This document shows, in pieces, positions 31,240-42,700 of a DNA stretch of 64,000 nt. This DNA is from Globisporangium splendens. Its lineage: Eukaryota; Oomycota; Peronosporomycetes; Pythiales; Pythiaceae. The stretch is from contig VFIW01000068.1 of NCBI GenBank assembly GCA_006386115.1, forward strand, positions 207,203-271,202, in the 5' to 3' direction. The notes under the pieces are model-generated. The model saw only the letters and a list, made by a program, of their open reading frames with translations. It did no database searches and had not been told where the DNA came from. How positions within the stretch are numbered: position 1 is the first letter of the stretch; every line of letters starts with the position of its first letter. Made by a program: the position numbers and the translations under genes.

Positions 31240-33858
31240 ATGGAAAGCCCAGCTACCCCAACCCTCCCCCAACCCTCGACTGTCGCACCAGCCTCGATTT
31301 CTGGGTTCACACCCAGTACCTCGACTGGTACCACTGTCGACCCATCCCCGTCCGAAAATTTGGACCTCGCCGATCCTCGCCCAAGCGAAAGCGTGCTTGC
31401 GCTCCCAGCGATGGATCCTGTTTCTGGCGACCAATCTCCTGTGACCGACCCAGCCGCCGGCGCTTCCACTGATTCGGAAGAAAAAGTGGACGAGCCGATG
31501 GATCCTGCAGTGAATGCAAGCGTGTCGAACGACGACGGCTCTGGCGATGTCCCGATGTTGCCTCCGTCTGCGAACTGGACTCGTCCTGAACACCATGCCG
31601 GCAATTCGGTGCCGACTCCTCCTGCATCCTCGGCTTCTGCTGCGGACACGCGCCTGAGCATGGCCGACGTCCTTCGCCTGCAAGAAGACCTCCGCCGCGA
31701 CCGAGCCGTCGTTGACGCTTCTCGTCGCCGCGTGGAAACTCCGAAGCCCCTCGCTGTCGACATCGAGGCCATTGAACGCCAGTACACTGTTGGTGGTGAC
31801 TGGTCCAACATTGCGTCACGATTGGAGCAAGCGCGTCCTTACCAGCTTCCGAGAGCCAAGTATGACATGGTGATCGAGACTGGTAGGGCCCTCGCGAAGA
31901 CTCCCGTGCAAAAGATCTTGGCGTCGCTTGCGAGTTCCGGTCACGGCAACGCAGCGCTCGAAGAGCTGTACAAGCGATTCGAGATCGGCCAGATCTCCAA
32001 GCTTCCTGGTGGCAACTTGCGCGTCAAGGTCAAGTCGAAGGATGCCTGCGTGCGTTTGGAGCGCACCAAGGTGAACATCCTTGGAGGTGTCTTCACCTTC
32101 AAGGAGTTCGACATCCTCGGCGACAAGTACTACCTCGACATCTCGAACGTCGACTCGGACACGAACACAGACCTCATCCTTGAACGTCTGTTCATTCTCG
32201 GATGCAAGCCTGTGTACGACACCTTCCGCGAAGTGAACCTCGCAACGGGTGTAACGTCAGCGACGTGGCGTGTGTACTTCTTGTCAAGTTCGTGTCCAAG
32301 TGCGCTGATCATCAACAGCGGTGTCTGCGATCAAGTGATCTTCGACAACAAGCTTCATCCTGCCCACGGCAAAAACGCACCGTTCCGCTCGGAGCGTCTG
32401 CCTTTCGGCTATCGCTCTGCACAGGCTCTTGAGCTTGGAGTGCCTGGTGGCGTGTTTCCGTTCCCTGGCTCGTTGTCTGAGCCAACCCTCAGAAGTCAGA
32501 AGCCAAACCAGCACGGTTCTGAGAAATCGTACGCCCAAGCCGCAGCAGCTACTCCGAAGCAACCTTCGCCGCCGAGTGCGACCAAGGGACAAGTGAATGG
32601 AGATTCTCAGCCCCAGCGAGGAGCCCAGCATGGCCAGATTTCTGGTCTAATTGTGCCGAGAAAACCTGGCAGTACTGCCTCGGGTTTATCCGTGGGTACC
32701 TTCAACGGATCAACGGGGAAGATCACACCGCCTGCCAGCCCTCGAGTTGGTCCGCAGAAGCCTCTTCTCTTGACCAACGGCGACAGTGATGGGTTCCAAC
32801 CCGTGACCAAGAAGAACAGCAAGAAGCGATCGAGGAACGGCGCCGACTTCGCCAACATGGTTGCCAAGCAACAGCCGCAGCCTCTTGACGGAATCGCGAC
32901 GTCCAACTACTTCAACGTACTCCAATCGGTGGAGGTGGCTTTCGAAGCGAAGAAAGTGACCGCGGACAAGAAGTACGGCATTCGATACCAAGTTCTGCCG
33001 ACTGAAGTCAAACGACCAGAGGCGTTGAAGGAGTCCAAGGAATCGGCCTTCTTCATCGAGAAGCACCACACGAAAGTGAGGAAGTCGCCGAAAGCTTCTC
33101 ACATCGTGGAAGTGGCCGAGTCGATGGCGAACGATGAGAACACTGCTCTTCTCAGCGTTCTACCAGACCGATTGACCCACGCCGACACGAAGGTTGACGC
33201 TGCGTGCAAGATCGTTGCGAACGCCACCAACGCTGATCATGTGACCAAACACGCTGTCGAGAACCCGCTCGCGTTCAACAGTGCTCTGTCGCTCAAGATG
33301 GCAGGGACTGGACACGAGATGCAGGAGCTCGCTCAGCTTCACATGATCAACCGCGTCTTGAGTGCTTCCGACCCAAGTGAAGACACGACGTTCAGCACGA
33401 AGTGGAAGAAGTTTATGAAAACCAAGGTTCCGTCGACGCGAGGGGATCTGTTCCACACCGCTGCAAAGTGGTGGACAACGTCGGAGCCAGTCCGAGAACT
33501 GTCGCGAGCGACCAAGGCACTGAGTCTCTTTGAGCTCATGCTGATGTCCATCGCCCCGACAATCTTCGCGAATGACCACTGGATCCAGTACCTGACTGGG
33601 ATGCCGGTGCCGTGGATCCCTGCACACCACACCCGTCTGCTGCATCCCAACACGCTGCTGATGCTGCTGCGCTCAGAGCTTGGAGCGTTGTGCATGAAGC
33701 AATGGGCCGAAGTGCAGTGGCAAGGACGCATTCTTGAGGACCTGGAAGCTCTTCGCGACCTCGAAGACTACTACCCAGATGACGCGTCGGTCTTGAAGCT
33801 CCAGGTGGTCGATGGAAGCGTGGTGATGGTAGCGGGCAGCCTCGCTGTCAGTTGCTAA
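31240..33858 (+). CDS. LINE 1 ORF1 protein
   Basis: A clean 872-codon frame from the first ATG of the element. The N-terminus is Pro/Ser/Thr-rich. The middle (RPYQLPRAKYDMVIETGRAL, GGNLRVKVKSKDACVRLE) is conserved in the second LINE of this window, which supports coding. The C-terminal part (WWTTSEPVRELSRATKALSL, GMPVPWIPAHHTRLLHPNTL) is also shared. ORF1 proteins of LINEs bind RNA and chaperone reverse transcription; no named RNA-binding domain is evident here. Confidence 0.85.
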   Translation: MESPATPTLPQPSTVAPASISGFTPSTSTGTTVDPSPSENLDLADPRPSESVLALPAMDPVSGDQSPVTDPAAGASTDSEEKVDEPMDPAVNASVSNDDGSGDVPMLPPSANWTRPEHHAGNSVPTPPASSASAADTRLSMADVLRLQEDLRRDRAVVDASRRRVETPKPLAVDIEAIERQYTVGGDWSNIASRLEQARPYQLPRAKYDMVIETGRALAKTPVQKILASLASSGHGNAALEELYKRFEIGQISKLPGGNLRVKVKSKDACVRLERTKVNILGGVFTFKEFDILGDKYYLDISNVDSDTNTDLILERLFILGCKPVYDTFREVNLATGVTSATWRVYFLSSSCPSALIINSGVCDQVIFDNKLHPAHGKNAPFRSERLPFGYRSAQALELGVPGGVFPFPGSLSEPTLRSQKPNQHGSEKSYAQAAAATPKQPSPPSATKGQVNGDSQPQRGAQHGQISGLIVPRKPGSTASGLSVGTFNGSTGKITPPASPRVGPQKPLLLTNGDSDGFQPVTKKNSKKRSRNGADFANMVAKQQPQPLDGIATSNYFNVLQSVEVAFEAKKVTADKKYGIRYQVLPTEVKRPEALKESKESAFFIEKHHTKVRKSPKASHIVEVAESMANDENTALLSVLPDRLTHADTKVDAACKIVANATNADHVTKHAVENPLAFNSALSLKMAGTGHEMQELAQLHMINRVLSASDPSEDTTFSTKWKKFMKTKVPSTRGDLFHTAAKWWTTSEPVRELSRATKALSLFELMLMSIAPTIFANDHWIQYLTGMPVPWIPAHHTRLLHPNTLLMLLRSELGALCMKQWAEVQWQGRILEDLEALRDLEDYYPDDASVLKLQVVDGSVVMVAGSLAVSC

Positions 33859-33898
33859 ACCAACCTCGACTCAGCCCTCGTGGAACAACATCAGTGTC

Positions 33899-36800
33899 TT
33901 GACCGTGAACACTAATGGCATCAAAAACAACGGTCATCTGTTTATCGACAACATGGTATCGAAATATTCGATATCGTGTGTCCAGGAAACCAAGTTCAGC
34001 GACAAGCAACACCTCTCGACCTTCAAGTTTCACCTCGACTCAAGCTTCAAGCACCGAGTCTTTGTGAATGACCCGAACTCCCAGTTGGATCGACCCACAC
34101 GCGGGCGTAGTGGCGGTGTTCTCACTGTTCTTCGCTCTGACGTGCCGGGTTTCAAAACGGCTGCGGAACAACCAAGCCTCGCCGTCCCAGGTCGGTACCT
34201 CGTAGTGAAGCTGATGGTGAGCGACGCTCCCGTCTACATTCACAACGTGTACGCTCCAGTAGACCGACAGGAAAAGCAACAATTCTTCTCGAGTCTCTCG
34301 ACCGAAGGCTTTGAAGATCAAGCGACACACCTTGTGTTGGGAGATCTGAACACGCCGTTGGATCCCAGACTCGACTCTTCGTCTCCAGATCTGCGCTACG
34401 ACCCGGCGCGATCGAGCTGCCTTGCGTGGCTTGCTCGTCTTGGCGTTGTGGATGCGTGGCGCGTCCACCATGACACGAGGCGAGTCTTCACTGGTCCCTT
34501 GCCTCGCAAGAACCGGTTGGACTATATTCTTCTCTCGGAGGCGTTCTATGAACGTTTCTACGACGACTCCAAATACTTCGTTCCCCAGAACGCTGGTGAC
34601 CACCTTGCTCACTGTGTGAGTATCAAGACTGGCTCCCAGCTGCATGGACGCGGGTACTGGAAGTTTCCCCGTTACCTGCTGGAGTACCCAGTGGTTGTTT
34701 CTGCGATCGAGAAGGAAGCGGAAACAGTCCGAGATCAGCTCCGTGGCTCTGCCAGTCCTGGTCAAATCTGGGAGAGGTGGAAGACGAGAATCAAGACCCA
34801 GCTGCAAGATGTCCAGAAGAAGCTCCGCATGCAAGACACAGCCGCGGTTGAAGAGGCTCGTGCTTCGCTCGACCAGGCTGCTGCACGCTACCGTGAGTCT
34901 TCCACCGAGAACAACCGCAGCCAGTTCGACGACGCGATGAAGATTTACAAGGAGACAGTCACCAGAACCAGCCAGTTTAACCAAGACAATGCGTTTGACT
35001 TCCAGGCAGCCAACTCCGAGAAATCGACCAAGCACTTCTTCCGTCCGCTGGACACGAGTCTGAGGAAGGTATCGATTGAAGAGGTGGTGACACCGAGTGG
35101 CAGTGTCTCGTCGAACCCTCAAGAGATATCTCTCCGATTCCTCGAGCACTAGGGATCCGAGATGGGAGATCCCGACAGTCCAGCAGGAACAGCTCCTCCA
35201 CCAGACGAAGCCAAGCAGCAAACTCTCATTGACTCGATCATCCGTGTGCTGTCGGAGCTGGAACGGGAGATCTTGAATGCTCCTGTGACGGCTTCCGACC
35301 TTGCGGACTCGATTAAGCACATGAAGGCGAGCTCGGCACCTGGTATGGACGGCTTGACAGCTGGCTTTTACCAGGTCGCTCCCGACGTGTTCGGTGAATG
35401 TCTCAGCATTGTCTTCAACGACCAGCTTCGTCGTGGCATCCTCCTGCCATCCCAACGCAAGTCAGCGGTCGTGCTCCTCTACAAGAAGGGATCAAGAGCC
35501 GAGCCTGGCAACTACCGACCGATCACGCTGATGCCAGTCGACGTGAAAGCTCTGTCCAAGACTCTCACGTTCCGACTCCAGTCCGTTGTGTGTAGTCTCA
35601 TCCACACGGACCAGAAGGCATTCGTGAAAGGCAGGTCGATCCACCATCACGTTCGCTTCCTCGCTGATCTCCAGGACTTGATCACGAACCTCGACGACGA
35701 AGCGTACGCGATGTTCCTGGACTTCGAGAAGGCTTTCGATCGTGTGAACTGGGACTACATGTTCCGAGTGCTTGAGAAGATGGGATGCGGCTCTGCGTTT
35801 ATCCAGTGGGTGAGGCTTCTGTACACGCGACCGCAAGCACACCTTCTCATCAACCAGAACATCCAACCCGCGCTTCATCCGGCGCGAGGTGTCAAACAGG
35901 GTGATCCTCTGTCGGCATTGCTCTTCCTTCTGGCAATTGAGCCTCTTGGGAACTTGCTGCGATCGCACGAAGAGTATGGCGTGTGCCTCAACGCAGACCA
36001 CACTGCCACCAGCATGTTCTTTGCGGACGACACCACACTTCTTGGCGGTTCAATCCCGAGTGTCCAAGCACAACTGGAGCTCGTGGATGACTACTGCAAG
36101 GGATCCGGTGCGAAACTCAACCTCAGCAAGTCGATGCTGATGGCGCTGAATCGCAACCAAGACTGCCCTCGCCTGCCTGGCGTCCAAGTGCTGGGTCGTG
36201 CAGAGTCGGTGAAGTTCCTTGGTATCCCGTTCAGCCAGTCTCCAGTCAATGACGCCATCGTGTCTTTCCTCGATAACCGCTTCTACGACGGCTTCAAGGC
36301 GTGGTACAGGCGAGCTCGAACACTGCGAGGGCGACTTCTGGTGGCTCAGACAATGGTCCTGTCTCGACTGTGGCACTACGCGCAGCATGTAGTGGTCCCT
36401 CGGCAAGTCGTGAAGAGGTGGCAGTCGATGTTGAACAAGTTTGTCCTGAGTCGGAAGCACGACCGAGAAGACACACACATCCAGCTGATCCCGAAGGAGT
36501 TTCTCTACTTGCGGCGAAGTGACGGTGGTCTGGGCATCCCGAGCATCGAAGCTCATCTGAAGCGGCAACGACTCCAGCTGCTGCTTCAGTTTGTGCGTGC
36601 AGCCACGACTCCCGAGGAGAGAAACTGGACGACAGCAAGCTGTGAGGTGGTCAAGTCTGTTCTACCACCCGTCGGAAGGTGCAGAGCGCTCGACTTTCTC
36701 ACAGTATCGCCGCTGCGGCATGGCTCGATGATCAAGTGGCAGAAGACTTCAGGGTGGTGGCGAGCGACCTGGACGATGTGGTACACGGTCAGCTGGGAGA

Positions 36801-37969
36801 TCACGTGGCGCAACCTTCCGCCAGACGAAGGCGTGAGGGAGTGCCTCGCTCAGCCGATTTGGTTCCATGCAGATGCGCACCTCCACTACGAGCAGACTCC
36901 TCGGACTGCAACCGCCAACGCTCATCGGAGGTGCCTTGGTATGTGTCCCGAGCCGCAGCGAAGCTTCCGGCTCCACATCTCGAGAGTCTTCGGTTTGCGA
37001 TCACTGGCGGACTTCATGCGTGGTGGAACGACATGGCCAAGCTGCAACGACTTTGTAGCAGCTCACCTTGATCGCACGCTGGCTCACATCTCTGTCGGCA
37101 TCCAGTCGCAATGGCTTCGGTCGTTGTACAAGGAAGCGACACAGATTGTGGACCGACTGGGAACACTACCACCGCGAGTTGACTCAAGTCTTCGTCTCCT
37201 TCCGCATCTTGGTTGCACCAGTGGCACGAAGGTGTGTGTGTTTCCGGCCATTCCGAGAAGCTCGCTTCTTCGTCTGGTGTGGACACCAACGCCACCGTCG
37301 AAAAGCCACCCAATGACGCTTCACAGTCAGAGCGTTGACGAAGACGAAGTGAAACGGTTCGTGAAGTACGGCAAACACCTTCGCCAGCTCCTGCTTCCGA
37401 TCTTTGAAGACCTGCAGTTTCGCGTGGCGTTCCGACTGCTTCCTGTGCGCTCTCGGTTCTTCTTTCTGCGAGACACCGACCCAGGCATCACGTACTGCAT
37501 CCAGGACGGCTGCAACGCAGTTGAGACCGAGCAGCACTTGTTCTTTGAGTGTGCGCTTGCCTCGCGAGTGTGGGAGCACCTGTTGCTTCTGATGCGGCCA
37601 TTCTTTCGAAGTCAGCCAACGTGGACGATGATAGCAACGGCGCGGAAGCCGTCGATTCACGAAGACTGGAAGGAATGCGAAGACGTCATCTGTGACGTTT
37701 GGCACACTCTCCGCGCAGTGGCCCTCCACTTCCTCTGGACGGATCGCAATCGGTGCTTGTTCGACGGAAGACAACCCACTCCGACTGCTCCTGCGCTGTC
37801 GGTGATCTTCGCAACGATGAGTGCGCATACCCGCCACTACATGAGGAAAAAATACGAGTCAGTGCAAGTGACAACACTGCAAAAGATCATTCAAGAGATG
37901 AAGACGTACCAGCCATTTGGAGATTTCGTGGCAACTCATACAACCACGTTCGAGATTCGGCAACGGTAA
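33899..37969 (+). pseudogene. LINE 1 ORF2: endonuclease and reverse transcriptase, one nonsense codon
   Basis: One frame from about 33860 to 37969, interrupted once by TAG at 35150-35152 (context LEH*GSEMGDP). The endonuclease has VNTNGI, QETK, GDLNTPLDPR, LDYILL and AGDHLAH, so all catalytic positions of the APE type are present. The reverse transcriptase has SSAPGMDGL, FLDFEKAFDRV, GVKQGDPLSALLF and the catalytic FADDT. A zinc-binding zf-RVT region lies near 37500 (CIQDGCNAVETEQHLFFECA). There is no ATG at the start. The frame is already open across the ORF1 stop, so translation probably depends on reinitiation after ORF1. L1/Tx1-like affiliation is likely. Confidence 0.88.
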
Positions 37970-38674
37970 GCCGCCAACTCTGCCTCAAAGCTCCAATCTC
38001 GACCTCCACAGCTGTTGCCGTAGTCTCATCAGCAGCGTCGCCGCTTGCTCCTTCCTCGCTGGAGGAGCCCCTTGAGGACTCCTCATCGGATGCTGACACC
38101 ACTGAAGAGCTGCTCTCTGATTCTCCTGAGTCGGAGATCTCACGTTGGGAATCCCCATCAATCGAGCCTATGCCCTCCGACACCTCCGCCTTACGGCGCG
38201 GCTCAGCCGATTGCACTATGGACACGGTATCAGGTTCCTCCCTCCCTGAGTACTCTTCCTCAGAAGCACCAGCGACCATCACTCTCCAGTCGGCACCTGC
38301 TCTCGACGACGCAAATTGACGAATGAGCCCAAGCCTGCAAGAAACAGATAAATTACGGATTCACAGCGGTTAAATTACGGAAGTTTTTCTGTGATTTCCA
38401 AGTTTGGCCATGGCGGGGATCGAACCCGCGACCTCCAGGTTGGGAACCCGGTACTTTACCATTTGAGCTGCATGACCATTCGCAATCAGCGATCATTTGC
38501 TCAAACCTGGTTGTTCCAAGAAAAAAAAAAAAAAATTCGACGGTCCACAGGTATACACCCGCGGTATCCAGGAGTATACATATTTAGTGTATAGTATGAT
38601 ATTTAAATAGTCTTCAGCTAAGTAGATTGAGTAGTCACTCTGTCTAATTCTAGTAATATAGACAACCTTTCAAC
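37970..38674. other. LINE 1 3' region
   Basis: Noncoding end of LINE 1: a Ser/Glu-coding remnant to about 38319, a tRNA-Gly on the opposite strand, a run of 15 A at about 38521-38535, then 140 bp of AT-rich sequence up to the target duplication. Confidence 0.6.
38406..38477 (-). tRNA. tRNA-Gly(CCC) inside LINE 1
   Basis: 72 nt. Acceptor GGTCATG/CATGGCC, D-loop with GG, anticodon stem CCGGG/CCTGG around TTCCCAA (anticodon CCC), T-arm GCGGG-TTCGATC-CCCGC. One D-stem pair is mismatched. B box GGTTCGATCCC is good, but no T-run follows within about 20 bases, so termination and function are unsure. Confidence 0.75.
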
Positions 38675-39363
38675 TGATCCAACCAACACACAAAACACAT
38701 CACAAAATAAACACCAACTAACGCAAACAAAATACAACAACACAACAACAAAACAACACACACACACACAACCCTCCTCCACCACATCCACGCGCGCTCG
38801 CACTGCCTCTGCCACCGCCTTTCGCGTTTCATCTTCAGAACCTTGGGACGCGAGCGGGACACAGCGAGCCACGTCCCAACCGCCACTCTTGGTTGGCGTT
38901 TGTTGTTTGGAACCGGCTACACCTCGCGCGGTCGGCTCCAAACAACAAACACGCAGAATTCAGACTCCTCCCGTCGACCTCCGCCGCGCGCGCTGTGGCG
39001 GGTCCTTGGCGCCAAGACGTTCCAATGCTAGGCGCCTTTTCGAGGACAGCAACTCGTTCGGTCGCTGTGTCGCTGGCACACCAGCGGACTGGACCCCTGT
39101 CAGAGGCCACAAGTCGCAGGGCCATCAACGAAACCCCCCATAGCCCATACCTCCTGCGTCAGCGCGCGCGTCCATGTCTCGATGGCGGCGAGGTGCGAAG
39201 GCAGGCAGGTAGGCAAGCAAGAGGACAGGTGTGTTCCGGGAGGGTGGACAAGCAGATGATTGGGGAGTGCGCGTGTATGGCGCGGGGTTCGGTGGGGAAA
39301 GAGAAGAGAAGAGAAGAGAAGAGACGAAGCGCGAGCAACAGCAAAAGCAAAAGCAAAAGTGAT

Positions 39364-39444
39364 GTCAGCGGTGGGATTTGAACCCACGAGTGCGAACACA
39401 GTAGAACTTGAGTCTACCCCCTTAGACCGCTCGGGCACGCTGAC
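39364..39444 (-). tRNA. tRNA-Leu(CAA)
   Basis: Identical to the copy at 29500, with an intact T-stem. It lies right of the LINE that splits the array. Confidence 0.93.
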
Positions 39445-40132
39445 GATCATGATCCAACCAACACACAAAACACATCACAAAATAAACACCAACTAACGCA
39501 AACAAAATACAACAACACAACAACAAAACAACACACACAACCCTCCTCCACCACATCCACGCGCGCTCGCACTGCCTCTGCCACCGCCTTTCGCGTTTCA
39601 TCTTCAGAACCTTGGGACGCGAGCGGGACACAGCGAGCCACGTCCCAACCGCCACTCTTGGTTGGCGTTTGTTGTTTGGAACCGGCTACACCTCGCGCGG
39701 TCGGCTCCAAACAACAAACACGCAGAATTCAGACTCCTCCCGTCGACCTCCGCCGCGCGCGCTGTGGCGGGTCCTTGGCGCCAAGACGTTCCAATGCTAG
39801 GCGCCTTTTCGAGGACAGCAACTCGTTCGGTCGCTGTGTCGCTGGCACACCAGCGGACTGGACCCCTGTCAGAGGCCACAAGTCGCAGGGCCATCAACGA
39901 AACCCCCCATAGCCCATACCTCCTGCGTCAGCGCGCGCGTCCATGTCTCGATGGCGGCGAGGTGCGAAGGCAGGCAGGTAGGCAAGCAAGAGGACAGGTG
40001 TGTTCCGGGAGGGTGGACAAGCAGATGATTGGGGAGTGCGCGTGTATGGCGCGGGGTTCGGTGGGGAAAGAGAAGAGAAGAGAAGAGAAGAGACGAAGCG
40101 CGAGCAACAGCAAAAGCAAAAGCAAAAGTGAT

Positions 40133-40213
40133 GTCAGCGGTGGGATTTGAACCCACGAGTGCGAACACAGTAGAACTTGAGTCTACCCCCTTAGACCGCT
40201 CGGGCACACTGAC
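40133..40213 (-). tRNA. tRNA-Leu(CAA), next to LINE 2
   Basis: As the copy at 29500 but with one change in the 5' acceptor strand that leaves a G-U pair. Its upstream flank is cut after five bases by the second LINE. Confidence 0.9.
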
Positions 40214-40404
40214 GAAAGGGGGGGGGCAGCGAGATCGGGTATCCAGCACACGTTCCAACTTCTGGTACGGATCAGGGAAGTGGCCCTGTCTCTGTGCCAA
40301 CTCAACCCAAGAATCCAGCACGGTCGCCAGCGACATGCGTACCCACGACCGATGATGGGATGACAATCCAGCTACGCGCCAAGACCACGCATGCAACCAA
40401 CTGC

Positions 40405-40560
40405 AACGACACCCAGGCAACAGCGTATCCCGACTCACGTCAGGATACACAGGCAGCTATGAACCCAGACGCACGTCAGGATACACAGGCAGCTGTGAAC
40501 CCAGACACGCGTCAGGGGTGCGCAAGCAGCTGTGAACCCAAACGCACGACAGGGTACGCA
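40405..40560 (+). repeat. Tandem repeats of about 36 bp in the LINE 2 leader
   Basis: Three to four degenerate units of the form CGTCAGGATACACAGGCAGC plus TATGAACCCAGACGCA. They sit just before and into the ORF1 start. Such arrays are common in LINE 5' regions as promoter modules; that role is inferred. Confidence 0.7.
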
Positions 40561-42700
40561 GACACCTACCTTGCGTTCCCTGCTTCAACGGACCAAAGAG
40601 ATTCGACGCGACCACGTTGAACCTCCGGAAAAGAAGCGGGTTGAACTGCCGAAGCCGCTTGCTGCAGACATCGAAGCCATCGATGCGCTGTATGAAGCGG
40701 GAGGTGACTGGAGCGCGCTTGCGCCACGGATCGATCTAGCCCGTCCGTATGTGTTGCCCCGAGCACGCTACGTGATGGTGATCGAGACTGGACAAGCTTT
40801 CCAGCGCACCTCGCCCAACAAGCTCCTTGCATCTTTCTCTAATGATCACGGCAACGAAGTCGTCCAGCACCAGATGGACTTGAATCAACTTGGTCAGCTC
40901 ACCAAGATGCCGGGAGGAAATCTCCGCATCAAAGTCAAGACCAAGGAAGCCTGTTTCCGCCTGGAACGCCAAGAGGTCACCATTCTCGGAGGCAAGTACC
41001 GGTTCAGGGAGTTTGACATCCTTGCCGATCGCTTCTACATCGATGTGTCCAGTGTCGACAGTGATGTGGATGCGGATCTCATGCTCAAGCGTTTCTACGA
41101 GCTTGGTGCGCAACCGATCTACGGTACGTTCCGAGACGTGAACCTCGAAGCGGTGATGACGACTGCCACCTGGCGCGTGTACTTCCGTTCGAACGAATGT
41201 CCGTCGCAACTCTTCGTGGATGGCTCTGTTTGCGACCAGCTCGCGTTTGCTGGACGCATCCACCCCGTCCACGCGAAGGATGCACCGTTCCCAGCCCAGC
41301 GCATGCCGTTTGGATACCGCTCACGATATGCGCTGGTACTCCAAGAGCCGGTGACGGCAGCCAGCACACGGACAGCCACGCAACAGCGTCAGTCACCTCC
41401 GCAGCAAGTGCGGACGTTTGCTGATGTCGTTGCCCAGCAACCGAGAGCGACGTCGTTGCAGCTCGCGATTCGGCAAGATGCCATCGTCCAGCAAGATGCA
41501 TCGTCAACTCGGCCACCGACGAATCGAACACCCAGTGAACTCTCGCTGAGCACGAGCGGGTCGGTGATGTTGTCGCCGTCTGGGAGTCCAAAGCCCACGC
41601 TCAAGCAACTACCGCCACCACCTCCTCCTTCCAGCGAGAACACTGCTGGCTCCAAGAAGAAGGGCAAGCGGACGCGTAGTGCAACGGACTTTCCCAACGT
41701 GCTCATGAAGAGTCGACCGAAGCCTCTTGTGGGAGTTGCGACGAGCAACTACTTCGACGTGCTCAGTCAAGTCGAGGTTGATTTCGACTGTTGTTCAGCC
41801 ACTCTAGATGAGAAACTTGGTCCGCGCTTCCAGATCGTGCCTCGCAAGGTGAAGGCTCCGGCCCAGCTCAGCGAGTCGAAGGAAGCCAGCCACTTCCTTA
41901 CCAAACACCACACCAGTGTCGTGAAGACCGAGAAGCCAACGCCAATCCAAGAGATCGTCGCGGAAATGGAGACGACTGAAGAGACAGCCGATCTCCAGCT
42001 CCTACCGGATCGTCTTGCGGTTGCTGACTCCAAGGTCTCGGGATCGCGCAAGGTGTTGCGAAACACCAACAACGCGGACGTGGTGGTGTACTATGCGTCG
42101 TGCTCGACGCCCCTCGCTTTCAATACCGTGCTACTCCAAGAGATGGCTGCCACCAGTTCCCATGTCAGCGAGTTGGCACATCTGCACCTGATCAACCGCG
42201 TACTGAGCGCGACAGATCCGGGTGAGTCGACCACGTTTGCGAACAAGTGGGCCAAACATCTCGGTGACAAAGTTCCAAAGAAAAGAGAGGAACTGTTCCA
42301 ACGTGTGGCTCAGTGATGGAAAGTGTCGTCAGACAGCACAAAGGAGCTTGTGCGCGCAACCAGAGCGCTGGCTCTCTTCGAGCTCATGCTCATGTGCACG
42401 GCACCGCGAGTGTTCGAGAAGGACTACTGGCTCCAGCATGTGACCGGTATGTCAGTCGCATGGATCCCAGCGCACAACCGCCGCCTGCTTCATCCCAACT
42501 TGCTCTTGGTATTGTTGAGATCCAAGCTCGGTGCGATCTGCTTCCAACTGTGGAAGGATATTCAGTGGCAGGGCTCCTTGCTGGACGACCTCGAAGCCCT
42601 TCGTACCGGGGACGGCTTTTATCCGGATGACGCAAGCGTGCTCCAACTACAGAAGGTGGACGATCAGCTCACACTCGTGGCTGGTCCACTCAGTCTGAAT
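40532..42700 (+). pseudogene. LINE 2 ORF1, one premature stop
   Basis: Open from 40532 to the TGA at 42314-42316, then open again in the same frame to about 42700. The protein parallels LINE 1 ORF1 (RPYVLPRARYVMVIETGQAF, GGNLRIKVKTKEACFRLE, SVAWIPAHNRRLLHPNLLLV). The TGA stands where LINE 1 encodes Lys in AAKWW. The frame ends by running into unrelated sequence, not at a native stop. Confidence 0.75.

Larger units (their letters stand above)
31158..38674 (+). mobile_element. LINE 1: nearly intact non-LTR retrotransposon in the tRNA array
   Basis: The 7,517-bp insert is flanked by a 14-15 bp target duplication (31143/31144-31157 and 38675/38676-38689). It contains an 82-bp leader, ORF1, ORF2 with apurinic-type endonuclease, reverse transcriptase and a zinc-binding C-terminus, then a 700-bp 3' region. 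That region includes a tRNA-Gly-like gene and a run of 15 A that is not at the very end. Only one nonsense codon damages ORF2. The uninterrupted repeat unit elsewhere in the array confirms both junctions. Confidence 0.92.
38675..40215. repeat. Tandem tRNA-Leu array, right part
   Basis: Two further units of the same 770-bp repeat, resuming with the target duplication of LINE 1 and running to the edge of LINE 2. The conserved inverted repeat recurs near 38897 and 39666. Confidence 0.9.

Noticed and set aside
34040..35455. 471-codon minus frame opposite LINE 1 ORF2
   Set aside because: It is antisense to the endonuclease coding region, with no recognisable protein. Unlike the chromovirus antisense frame it does not extend beyond sense coding.
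28742..40215. CRISPR-like array
   Set aside because: The regular repeats are 770-bp tRNA units in a eukaryotic genome, with no short repeat-spacer pattern and no cas genes.
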